Assembly (NCBI GenBank): GCA_030600525.1
Contig: JAUVLX010000049.1
Span: forward strand, 1 to 15,286
Source of the DNA: Desulfobulbus sp.
GTDB taxonomy: Bacteria; Desulfobacterota; Desulfobulbia; Desulfobulbales; Desulfobulbaceae
Reading direction: 5' to 3'
DNA: 15,286 nucleotides
Shown: positions 7,681 to 14,242 of the stretch, in pieces
Position numbering within the stretch: position 1 is the stretch's first letter
Layout: the number at the start of each line of letters is the position of its first letter
Program-made: the position numbers and the translations under genes
The notes under the pieces: model-generated
Seen by the model: only the letters and a program-made list of their open reading frames with translations
What the model was told of the DNA's origin: nothing
Databases searched by the model: none

Positions 7681-10164
7681 TCAAGCCCCGTCACCCTCCA
7701 GTTGCTCACTGCCTGGCTCCGCCAAAACCCGCTTGATGGTTAAACCTATTTTTTCTACAGTGTAAGGTTTTTTCACATACTGGCCAACCCCCAGCATCAT
7801 TGCGGCTTTCACCCTGGCGGTTTCAGCATATCCGCTGGCAATAATCGCCTTTTGCCCTGGATAGAGCTGCACAATCCTTTTGTACGTCTCCAACCCGTCC
7901 ATATAGGGATCAGTCAAAATCATATCCAGGACCACCAGATCAACACGCTGCTGCTGGAGATAGGCCAATGCCTCTTCACCGCTGCTGACCGCATCGGCCT
8001 GATACCCCAGTTGGGTCAGAATAGCCACCGCCAGGTCACGCTGCACCTTGACATCATCAACCACCAGAAGCCTTTCCCCCTTACCGAAAAAATCAGTTTG
8101 CCCCCGCAACCGAACTTCTTGTGCAATATCTTCACGGGTAGCCCGAAAAAAGAGTTCAAAGGTAGCCCCTTTCCCGACCTCACTGGTAACATTAACAAAC
8201 CCTTCATGATCCTGAAGAGTTCCCCACACGACGGCTAGGCCGAGCCCGGTTCCATTTTTCCCTAACCTCTTTCTCGAATAAAAAGGTTCAAAAACATGCC
8301 CTATATCCTCCGGTGCTATCCCCTCGCCCTGATCAACGACTCTCATTACCACATATTCGCCTTCTTCAATCTGTTGAAACCCATCTAGGAAACTATCAAT
8401 ATAACGATTTTCAGTGGTAATAAGGACATGCCCTCCATGGGGCTGACCCTCGATGGCATTATTGACAAGATTGAGAATCGATTTTTCCAGATGTAATGGC
8501 GCTCCCTTCATTTTCATCAACTCAGGGTCCAGATGCAGGTCCACCACCACTCCAGGATGCTGCGCCATTTCCTGCACATACTCGGAGGACGCGATATACT
8601 TTTCGATCAGGTTATTTAAATTAAGCACCATCCGCTGCTCAACTCCCCTCCGGGCAAGGGTGAGTAAATCTTCAACTACGTTGGCAGCCTGCAGGCCCGA
8701 TTCCTTGATGATAGCAATAGATTTGCTTTGTGGACTATCTGGCGGCAGGCTATTCATAATAAGATCAGGGTAGCCGATCATTGACGAAAGGATGTTGTTA
8801 AGATCGTGGGCGACACCGCCCGCAAGGATCCCCAGAGCCTCCATCTTACGACTTTTCGAAAGCTGTTCCCGCACATTTTTCATATCATCTGCGGCTTTTT
8901 CCTGCCTGTCTACCATCCTGTTGGCTGCTTGGACAAGTCCTTGAAACTCCTTAAAGTGGATATTTTTGGCCTTAATTTTCCTGACATCCTCGACTGACTG
9001 CTCTAAAAAGTCGATAAACAGGACAATATTATTACCAATGCCCCGGGTCAGATAACGGGTCAGTAAGATAATAGGCAGCATGCTGAAAAGTAAAATAAAG
9101 AGAAAAACAACAGCATGATTTTGTATTTTCCCCACTAATACCTGTCGCTTCAAAGCAAGTGTTTCATTAATCGCATCCACATACAGCCCGGACCCAACCA
9201 TCCATTGCCAACCATCCACGCCTCGTGAATACCCTACCTTAGGGGCAGGCAATCCGGTACTCGGCCTGATAATTCCTACATATTCCAGAAATCCACTTCC
9301 ATCGTCGCGGGCGATACGGATAAATTCCTGCACTACCGCAGCTCCGTTGGAATCCATGAAGCTCCATCGGTTCTCACCTATAAGTTCAGTTTTATAGTGA
9401 GCCAGGGTCGTGCCCTTATAATCGTAGATAAAAATATATCCTTCTTCGCCATATCGGACCTGGTTTATCCATGCCTGTGTTTTCTTCTGAATTGTGTCTG
9501 TAAATTCGTTGAGGTAGATACCGGTACCAATATACCATCCAAGCGGCTCGAAGGCTTTGACAAAACCCAATTTTTCCTTCATTTTTGTCGAGTTATCGGG
9601 CTGATACCAAGTCCAGTTCAAGAACCCCTCACCCTTAGTTTTAATCAACTCAATCGCCCGCTTAACCGTATAGTGATCCTTGCTGTCCCTTAAATCAATC
9701 ATGTTGGTCCCTTCCAGCTCAGGCGAAAAGGGGAGCAATATGTTATTGCCGTCCAAATCATAAATAAAGAAGTAGCCTAGCCCGTTATTAAAGCGAACTT
9801 TACGCAGTGCCTCAGCAATAAGCTGCTTGACCTCTTTCTCACTTTTAATTTCTGCATAAGCCGTATAAAGACTCTCTGCAATACCTAAGGCATCTTCAAC
9901 CCTGCCACGGAGGGTGGCTTTCAACTCCCTTTCGGTATGCCTGCGCTGATAGTTAATAAAATCAACTATCCTGTCGACCTCTATGCGGGCAACAGCCTTT
10001 TGATCATTTATATACGTCTCTTTCTGGGCTTTGGCCTCGGCATCAAACTGTATAAATTCATCGGCAACCCAGAGCGCGCCGACTGAAAAATAAACAAGCA
10101 TTATAATCAAGATTATGCTGACAGTTATTGTTCCCTGAAAACTCAAGCGTCGCAACCACTGCAT
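7681..10164 (-). CDS. Tandem-Cache hybrid sensor histidine kinase with C-terminal receiver
   Basis: An 827-residue membrane sensor. TM1 is at about 13-33. The periplasmic part has a helical lead (about 40-120) and two Cache modules: about 125-220 (GLGYFFIYDLDGNNIL ... GWYIGTGIYLNEF) and about 238-330 (GEEGYIFIYDYKGTTLAHY ... WQWMVGSGLYVD). TM2 is at about 351-370, followed by a helical linker without a clear HAMP. The HisKA H-box is GGVAHDLNNILSS with H453. The ATPase domain shows LNLVNNA (N569), DQGEGI (611-616) and GTGLGLAVV (638-646). The receiver (about 698-815) has D703/D704, phosphoacceptor D747 in VVLDMIL, S777 and K799-P800. The usual output would be phosphotransfer to the receiver and onward to a separate protein not in this window. 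GAGGA just upstream of ATG 10164 is the ribosome site. The ligand is probably a small organic acid or amine, but that is family knowledge only. Confidence 0.95.
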   Translation of the reverse strand: MQWLRRLSFQGTITVSIILIIMLVYFSVGALWVADEFIQFDAEAKAQKETYINDQKAVARIEVDRIVDFINYQRRHTERELKATLRGRVEDALGIAESLYTAYAEIKSEKEVKQLIAEALRKVRFNNGLGYFFIYDLDGNNILLPFSPELEGTNMIDLRDSKDHYTVKRAIELIKTKGEGFLNWTWYQPDNSTKMKEKLGFVKAFEPLGWYIGTGIYLNEFTDTIQKKTQAWINQVRYGEEGYIFIYDYKGTTLAHYKTELIGENRWSFMDSNGAAVVQEFIRIARDDGSGFLEYVGIIRPSTGLPAPKVGYSRGVDGWQWMVGSGLYVDAINETLALKRQVLVGKIQNHAVVFLFILLFSMLPIILLTRYLTRGIGNNIVLFIDFLEQSVEDVRKIKAKNIHFKEFQGLVQAANRMVDRQEKAADDMKNVREQLSKSRKMEALGILAGGVAHDLNNILSSMIGYPDLIMNSLPPDSPQSKSIAIIKESGLQAANVVEDLLTLARRGVEQRMVLNLNNLIEKYIASSEYVQEMAQHPGVVVDLHLDPELMKMKGAPLHLEKSILNLVNNAIEGQPHGGHVLITTENRYIDSFLDGFQQIEEGEYVVMRVVDQGEGIAPEDIGHVFEPFYSRKRLGKNGTGLGLAVVWGTLQDHEGFVNVTSEVGKGATFELFFRATREDIAQEVRLRGQTDFFGKGERLLVVDDVKVQRDLAVAILTQLGYQADAVSSGEEALAYLQQQRVDLVVLDMILTDPYMDGLETYKRIVQLYPGQKAIIASGYAETARVKAAMMLGVGQYVKKPYTVEKIGLTIKRVLAEPGSEQLEGDGA

Positions 10165-10197
10165 GGATATCCTCGATTCTTTAGAAAGGGCTTATGA

Positions 10198-10264
10198 TAC
10201 AGGTCATGCCAGGCACACAAAAACAGTACATGAGTGTGTAGCTGACCTGTACGGACTGGCATGA
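10198..10264. promoter_or_regulatory. Two interleaved 9-bp inverted repeats upstream of the kinase gene
   Basis: TACAGGTCA (10198-10206) pairs with TGACCTGTA (10243-10251). TCATGCCAG (10204-10212) pairs with CTGGCATGA (10256-10264). The left copies overlap by three bases (TCA), so the order is a-b-a'-b'. The two stems cannot both form completely as simple hairpins; together they would make a pseudoknot or a switch between two folds. As DNA, the same two half-sites recur on opposite strands in swapped order, which could suit a binding protein. The block lies 34-100 nt upstream of the kinase ATG, so it would fall in that gene's leader or promoter. Confidence 0.4.
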
Positions 10265-10299
10265 ACAATCAGCAAAAGAGGGCTATACCATTTACCCCC

Positions 10300-10329
10300 T
10301 TGACCGTCACACTATATGATAGGTATAAA
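10300..10329 (+). promoter_or_regulatory. Sigma70-like promoter for the aldehyde dehydrogenase gene
   Basis: TTGACC at 10300-10305 and TATAAA at 10324-10329 are separated by 18 nt, each one base from consensus. The -35 element's TTGAC is repeated inverted as GTCAA at 10336-10340, near the expected transcription start, so a repressor site is conceivable. Confidence 0.45.
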
Positions 10330-10462
10330 TTTATTGTCAACAAGCTAGTACCCAGGCCCTCTACACAACGCTCGTAGTTATTAAATAAAGAGCATACATT
10401 TGCTGCCTGAAGGTTTTGACTGCTTTGTAACAATCAGCCTCATACCACGAACTTCACCCCTC

Positions 10463-10469
10463 AAGGAGA
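10463..10469 (+). promoter_or_regulatory. Shine-Dalgarno that fixes the start of the aldehyde dehydrogenase
   Basis: AAGGAGA lies 5 nt before ATG 10475, which opens the conserved MFINGQW start of the family. It rules out the in-frame TTG at 10400. Confidence 0.8.
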
Positions 10470-10474
10470 CGTGC

Positions 10475-11899
10475 ATGTTTATCAACGGACAATGGATACA
10501 AACCAAGGCAACCTTTTCGGTTACTGACCCGGCTACAGGCGAAGAGATCGATCGTGTGCCCGACGGTGGAACGAGAGAAACCCGTTTGGCCATAGCAGCC
10601 GCCGAGGATGCGTATCCAGCCTGGTCAACAACGACCTCCTACGAACGATCAGCATACCTGTATCATGCTCACCAGCTAATGCTCCAGGAAAAACAAGCGC
10701 TTGCCGAACTCATGACAAGGGAACAGGGAAAACCCATCAAAGCAGCAACTCTCGAGGTGCAATATGGAGCTGATTTCCTCCTCTGGTTCGCAGAAGAAGC
10801 AAAACGGATCTACGGCGAGACCATCCCCTCGTCACGCAAGAACCAGCGTTTTATAATCCACCGACAGCCGGTAGGTGTTGTAGGTGCGATCACACCCTGG
10901 AATTACCCGGTTTCCATGATTACCCGCAAAATTGCCCCAGCTCTTGCCGCAGGATGTACAGTGGTGCTCAAACCTGCAGAGGCAACACCGTTATGTGCCA
11001 TCGCATTGTTTAAACTTTTTGAAAAGGCAGGCATTCCCAAAGGGGTCATTAACCTGGTAACCGCAGCTGATCCGATCCCGGTGGGACATGAGTTGTGCAC
11101 GAACAAAACCATACGCAAAATTACCTTTACCGGGTCTACCGGTGTCGGTAGGCTGCTTGCCACCGAGGCCGCACCCCAACTCAAACGTGTTTCCATGGAA
11201 CTGGGTGGCCATGCGCCCTTCATCGTTTTTGATGATGCCGACCCTGTTCACGCTGCCAAAGGTGCCGCCCTAGTCAAGTTTCTCAATACCGGCCAAGCCT
11301 GTATTTGTCCGAACCGCATTTACGTTCACCGGCGTATCCTTGCCCCCTTTCTAGATACCTTGTGTAAGCGTATTACAGCCATGAAAGCAGGAAACGGATT
11401 GGAACAAGGTGTGACTATCGGCCCCTTGGTCAACCAAGAGGCACTGGATAAAGTGACCAATCAGGTAGACGATGCACGCGCAAAGGGTGCCAAGCTCCTT
11501 GCCGGAGGCACCAGGGTGATGGAAAAAGGCCTAGAGAATGGTTTTTTCTATGCCCCCACCCTGCTCAGCGAGGTAACGCCTGAGATGCTGATTTACAGTG
11601 AAGAGACCTTCGGCCCGGTAGCAGCGGTGATACCTTTTGACGACAATGACGACATTATTGGCATGGCTAACGATACTGAGTACGGGCTAGCCGCCTATAT
11701 CTATACCAATAATATTAACCGGGCAATGCGCACCTTTGAACAACTCAAATTTGGCATGGTTGGCATTAATGATATCAATCCAACCAGTGCGGCAGCACCC
11801 TTTGGCGGTATCAAACAAAGTGGACTGGGACGGGAGGGCGCCAAGGCTGGGCTTGAGGAATATCTTGATACAAAGCTTGCGGGGATTGTGCTCTCCTGA
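10475..11899 (+). CDS. gabD: NAD(P)-dependent aldehyde dehydrogenase, succinate-semialdehyde dehydrogenase type
   Basis: A 474-residue cytosolic ALDH-superfamily enzyme that oxidises an aldehyde to its acid with NAD(P)+. The complete catalytic set is visible: PWNYP with N143, K166 in VVLKPAEATP, cofactor loop FTGSTGVGR (218-226), general base E242 in MELGGHAP, nucleophile C276 in NTGQACICPNR, and E377 in EETFGPV. The C-I-C pair at 276-278 and the MELGGHAPFIVFDDAD and APFGGIKQSGLGREG stretches are typical of GabD-type succinate-semialdehyde dehydrogenases, so that substrate is favoured. Glutarate or other semialdehydes remain possible, as no aminotransferase or other GABA-pathway gene is nearby. 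It is monocistronic: a promoter lies upstream, a hairpin follows at 11949-11974, and the next gene is convergent. The symbol is by similarity. Confidence 0.85.
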   Translation: MFINGQWIQTKATFSVTDPATGEEIDRVPDGGTRETRLAIAAAEDAYPAWSTTTSYERSAYLYHAHQLMLQEKQALAELMTREQGKPIKAATLEVQYGADFLLWFAEEAKRIYGETIPSSRKNQRFIIHRQPVGVVGAITPWNYPVSMITRKIAPALAAGCTVVLKPAEATPLCAIALFKLFEKAGIPKGVINLVTAADPIPVGHELCTNKTIRKITFTGSTGVGRLLATEAAPQLKRVSMELGGHAPFIVFDDADPVHAAKGAALVKFLNTGQACICPNRIYVHRRILAPFLDTLCKRITAMKAGNGLEQGVTIGPLVNQEALDKVTNQVDDARAKGAKLLAGGTRVMEKGLENGFFYAPTLLSEVTPEMLIYSEETFGPVAAVIPFDDNDDIIGMANDTEYGLAAYIYTNNINRAMRTFEQLKFGMVGINDINPTSAAAPFGGIKQSGLGREGAKAGLEEYLDTKLAGIVLS

Positions 11900-11948
11900 C
11901 CAGGTACTCCCAAAAAAGAAGTATACTCAATCGGTGTGCGTGTTGAGA

Positions 11949-11974
11949 GGGGGAGGGCTATTAAGCCTCCTCCC
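11949..11974 (+). terminator. Hairpin in the convergent gap, candidate terminator for the dehydrogenase mRNA
   Basis: A G-rich arm (11949-11959) pairs with a C/T-rich arm (11964-11974) through 10 of 11 positions around an ATTA loop. Two pairs are G-U, so the stem is stronger in plus-strand RNA than in minus-strand RNA. It starts 50 nt after the dehydrogenase stop. No U-tract follows, so it would be a weak or factor-assisted terminator. Its loop and right arm cover the stop codon of the convergent 65-aa ORF. Confidence 0.4.
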
Positions 11975-12158
11975 ACACTTCGCGTACCACTTGCTTTTTA
12001 TCCTCCGGACTCATGACACGACAGCCGATGACCCCTTCTTTAAAGGTTCCGTAGAGCGAATAAGCGGGAATCCTGAGCGTTCCGTCATCTTCCAGTGCTA
12101 CCATCGCCACCACATCACCACCATTGCCCAAGGTCAGCTCACAGGGTATTTTTTTCAT
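11961..12158 (-). CDS. Small conserved-looking protein of unknown function, last gene of the cobalamin operon
   Basis: A 65-residue protein I do not recognise. It has a beta-rich front (CELTLGNGGDVVAMVALEDDG, then TLRIPAYSLYG) and an acidic/basic amphipathic C-terminal helix (SPEDKKQVVREVWEEA). There is no signal peptide or membrane segment. Two cysteines are present (C6, C46). It is probably real: GAGGAA (12167-12172, minus strand) lies 8 nt before the ATG, the composition is that of a folded soluble protein, and it begins 31 nt after the cbiB stop on the same strand. Position suggests a role linked to cobalamin synthesis or use, for example a small accessory or regulator, but nothing in the sequence proves it. 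It could also be an unrelated passenger of the operon. Confidence 0.75.
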   Translation of the reverse strand: MKKIPCELTLGNGGDVVAMVALEDDGTLRIPAYSLYGTFKEGVIGCRVMSPEDKKQVVREVWEEA

Positions 12159-12189
12159 CCTTGTCGTTCCTCAATAGAATTTTTGATCA

Positions 12190-13158
12190 TTACAACACAC
12201 TTTGCAAGACCACGCCTATTCCCCATAAAAGCAAACACCCCACCTCCGAGGACCGCAGCATAAGCTGACAGGCCTGATTAATATGGTCCACACCGGGTGG
12301 ATCATATTGGACACCGATAAAAGGCTTTTCAACAAGCTGACCACCGTAATAATTGGGGCCGTTTAGCTTGACGCCCATAGCTCCGGCAAAGGCTGCCTCC
12401 GGATGGCCGGCATTGGGGCTGCTGTGATTTCGCCCCTCGTTCCATGCTACAGTAAGCGCTCGGCCACCGCTTTTCAACACGGAGAGCTCTGCCGCCAACC
12501 CTATTATATAGATGGAAAGACGAGCAGGGATATAATTAACAACATCATCTATCCTGGCAGCTGCCCTGCCAAAATAAAGATAGCGTTCATTTTTATAGCC
12601 AACCATGGAATCCAGGGTATTGACCATCTTATAGGCAAGTGCCAACGGGCCGCCTCCAATCACAGCAAACAAGAGAGGAGACAAAAAGCCATCAACATAA
12701 TTTTCCGCCACTGTTTCCACGGTTGCCCTGGCAATGTCATCTGCCTGGTACGACTGTACATCCCTGCCAACGATCATTGCCACTGCACTGCGAGCCTGGT
12801 CTACCTGGCCGTCCGCCAGCAACCGATATATCTCCAGCCCGGCCTGTGCAAGAGACCGGGAAGAAAAACAATAAAAGACCATAACAACCTCAGTGACAAA
12901 CCCGGCAACCGGGTGGAGCCACTGCATGGCCATAAGCAAAAGAAAACACAGCAACCAGCAACCGGTGATCAAGGTCAGGGCAAACAAGGCTCCTGCTGTT
13001 TTTTCATTTTTTATACGGTTTCGAAAAAAAGGTTCACAGCCAGTGATGGCATTACCCATCCACCGGATGGGATGCGGAAGGGATGGAGGATCACCTATTA
13101 ATCTGTCCAAAACAAAGGCTGCCGGCAGTACCAGCAGGTGTAACCACGAAAAAATCAT
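12190..13158 (-). CDS. cbiB: Adenosylcobinamide-phosphate synthase CbiB
   Basis: A 322-residue integral membrane enzyme that attaches (R)-1-amino-2-propanol phosphate to adenosylcobyric acid, forming adenosylcobinamide phosphate. Family motifs are DPPSLPHPIRWMG (23-35), GRD (131-133), ENYVDGFLSPL (152-162), NTLDSMVGYKNERY (180-193), FGRAAARIDDVVNYIPARL (196-214) and SPNAGHPEAAFAGAMGVKL (247-265), then GPNYYGG. Several hydrophobic helices (about 1-20, 55-80, 83-98, 155-176, 213-228, 305-322) match the membrane enzyme. Length is normal. I chose ATG 13158, 7 nt after the cobD stop with GAGA close upstream; a TTG at 13188 would overlap cobD and add ten poorly conserved residues. It lies between cobD, which makes its co-substrate, and the 65-aa ORF. 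Confidence 0.96.
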   Translation of the reverse strand: MIFSWLHLLVLPAAFVLDRLIGDPPSLPHPIRWMGNAITGCEPFFRNRIKNEKTAGALFALTLITGCWLLCFLLLMAMQWLHPVAGFVTEVVMVFYCFSSRSLAQAGLEIYRLLADGQVDQARSAVAMIVGRDVQSYQADDIARATVETVAENYVDGFLSPLLFAVIGGGPLALAYKMVNTLDSMVGYKNERYLYFGRAAARIDDVVNYIPARLSIYIIGLAAELSVLKSGGRALTVAWNEGRNHSSPNAGHPEAAFAGAMGVKLNGPNYYGGQLVEKPFIGVQYDPPGVDHINQACQLMLRSSEVGCLLLWGIGVVLQSVL

Positions 13159-13165
13159 AGCAGTC

Positions 13166-14242
13166 TCAACGCCCGACGGCAGATACAAAAAGCTTAGCTG
13201 CCATTCGGTTGATCTCTGGTGTTTTCAGGGATATACGAACATACCCACTATCAAGCCCATGAAAATTACTACAGTCCCTGATGAGAAGCCGATCACGTAT
13301 CAACCGTTCACAAATTTCTTCGGCCGCATGCCCTGGAGGTAACCCGATCAGCTGATATGGGGTTACACTGGGATAGAGACTGGCCCCACACCCGTCTAAC
13401 TGGTTGCGAAAGGTTGTCATCTCCTCGGCCAGATACATCTTGGTTTTATTGACAAACTCAGCAAGCATCTGCTTATTTGCAGCCAGATACCCAATTGCCT
13501 CCTGAGCCAAACTATTTGCGCACCAAGGCTGCATATAACGTCTGAACTGGTTCGCAACAGTTGCACTGCCAATCAGAAAACCTGCCCGTAATCCGGGAAT
13601 CCCATAAATCTTAGAAAGTGACCAAAGAACAATCACATTATCAAGTGTACAGCGCGTCATACTCTGGTCAACCTGTTCCGGTGCAAACGGCAGATAAGAC
13701 TCATCAATAATAAACCTGGTCTGCGGGAGACGTTTACAGAGTGCCAGCAACTCCTGGTGGGGAATCAAGGCCCCTGTAGGGTTGTTAGGGTTGCAGATAA
13801 AAACGGTATCAAACTCACGCGCTTTTTTAGCCAATTTTTCACAGTTTACCTGAAAATCCTCACCTGATTCTGCCAGAAAATAATCAGGAACAAGACCATG
13901 CATCTGGCAACTTGAGGTGTAATCAGCATAGGTTGGACCAACGATTAACACCTTTTGCGACCCAAGGGCAGGACAAGCAGTATAGATAAACTGAGTCGAG
14001 CCTGTACCCATGAGCACCCGTCCTGCATCAATCCCCAGGATATCGGCAATACCTGCAACCGCTGCGCCGGCATCGACTTCGGGCAGGGACATCACCGTAT
14101 CAAGTCGCTGGCGGAGATGCTCAAGCAAGCCAGGCACGACCCCCAACGGGTTAATATTACTACTCATATCAACAACTTCATCAGGCCTGCATCCTAATCT
14201 CGCTGCTACAGACGCAACATTTCCGCCATGTCCCTGTATCAT
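13166..14242 (-). CDS. cobD: L-threonine-O-3-phosphate decarboxylase CobD (PLP enzyme)
   Basis: A 358-residue fold-type I PLP enzyme that decarboxylates L-threonine phosphate to (R)-1-amino-2-propanol phosphate, the aminopropanol linker of the cobalamin nucleotide loop. The N-terminal HGGN and SSNINPLG motifs separate CobD from histidinol-phosphate aminotransferase, its closest relative. Other visible residues are GSTQFIY (81-87), CNPNNPTG (150-157), D180 in FIIDES, the PLP lysine K211 in LWSLSKIYGIPGLRAG with R219, and substrate-carboxylate arginine R336 in YVRIS. Its ATG overlaps the cobQ stop by 4 nt (ATGA), indicating coupled translation; GGAG lies a few bases upstream. Co-occurrence with cobQ and cbiB makes the role firm. 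No threonine kinase gene is in the window. Confidence 0.94.
   Translation of the reverse strand: MIQGHGGNVASVAARLGCRPDEVVDMSSNINPLGVVPGLLEHLRQRLDTVMSLPEVDAGAAVAGIADILGIDAGRVLMGTGSTQFIYTACPALGSQKVLIVGPTYADYTSSCQMHGLVPDYFLAESGEDFQVNCEKLAKKAREFDTVFICNPNNPTGALIPHQELLALCKRLPQTRFIIDESYLPFAPEQVDQSMTRCTLDNVIVLWSLSKIYGIPGLRAGFLIGSATVANQFRRYMQPWCANSLAQEAIGYLAANKQMLAEFVNKTKMYLAEEMTTFRNQLDGCGASLYPSVTPYQLIGLPPGHAAEEICERLIRDRLLIRDCSNFHGLDSGYVRISLKTPEINRMAAKLFVSAVGR

Larger units (their letters stand above)
10165..10474. other. Divergent intergenic region between the kinase and aldehyde dehydrogenase genes
   Basis: This 310-nt region contains the interleaved inverted repeats (10198-10264) near the kinase start and a sigma70-like promoter (10300-10329) facing the dehydrogenase gene; both are listed separately. 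If that promoter is used the dehydrogenase mRNA has a leader of about 140 nt, in which I recognise no riboswitch. An open frame from TTG 10400 joins the dehydrogenase in frame but has no ribosome site or protein-like content. For the kinase a TATCAT on the minus strand, close before the start, is a possible -10, without a good -35. Confidence 0.55.

Noticed and set aside
7852..8238. 128-codon plus-strand open frame inside the kinase gene
   Set aside because: Antisense shadow of the receiver and ATPase domains, with no ribosome site.
10400..10474. 25-codon extension of the aldehyde dehydrogenase from a TTG
   Set aside because: AAGGAGA and the conserved MFINGQW start point to ATG 10475; no ribosome site precedes the TTG.
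12159..12189. Cobalamin riboswitch near the cobalamin genes
   Set aside because: Gaps inside the operon are only 7-31 nt, and the operon's real leader lies beyond the right edge; no B12-box-like sequence is visible.
12403..13101. A 232-codon open frame on the plus strand
   Set aside because: It lies wholly antisense to cbiB, whose motifs are unmistakable; its translation has a Cys/His/Gln-rich shadow composition and no ribosome site.
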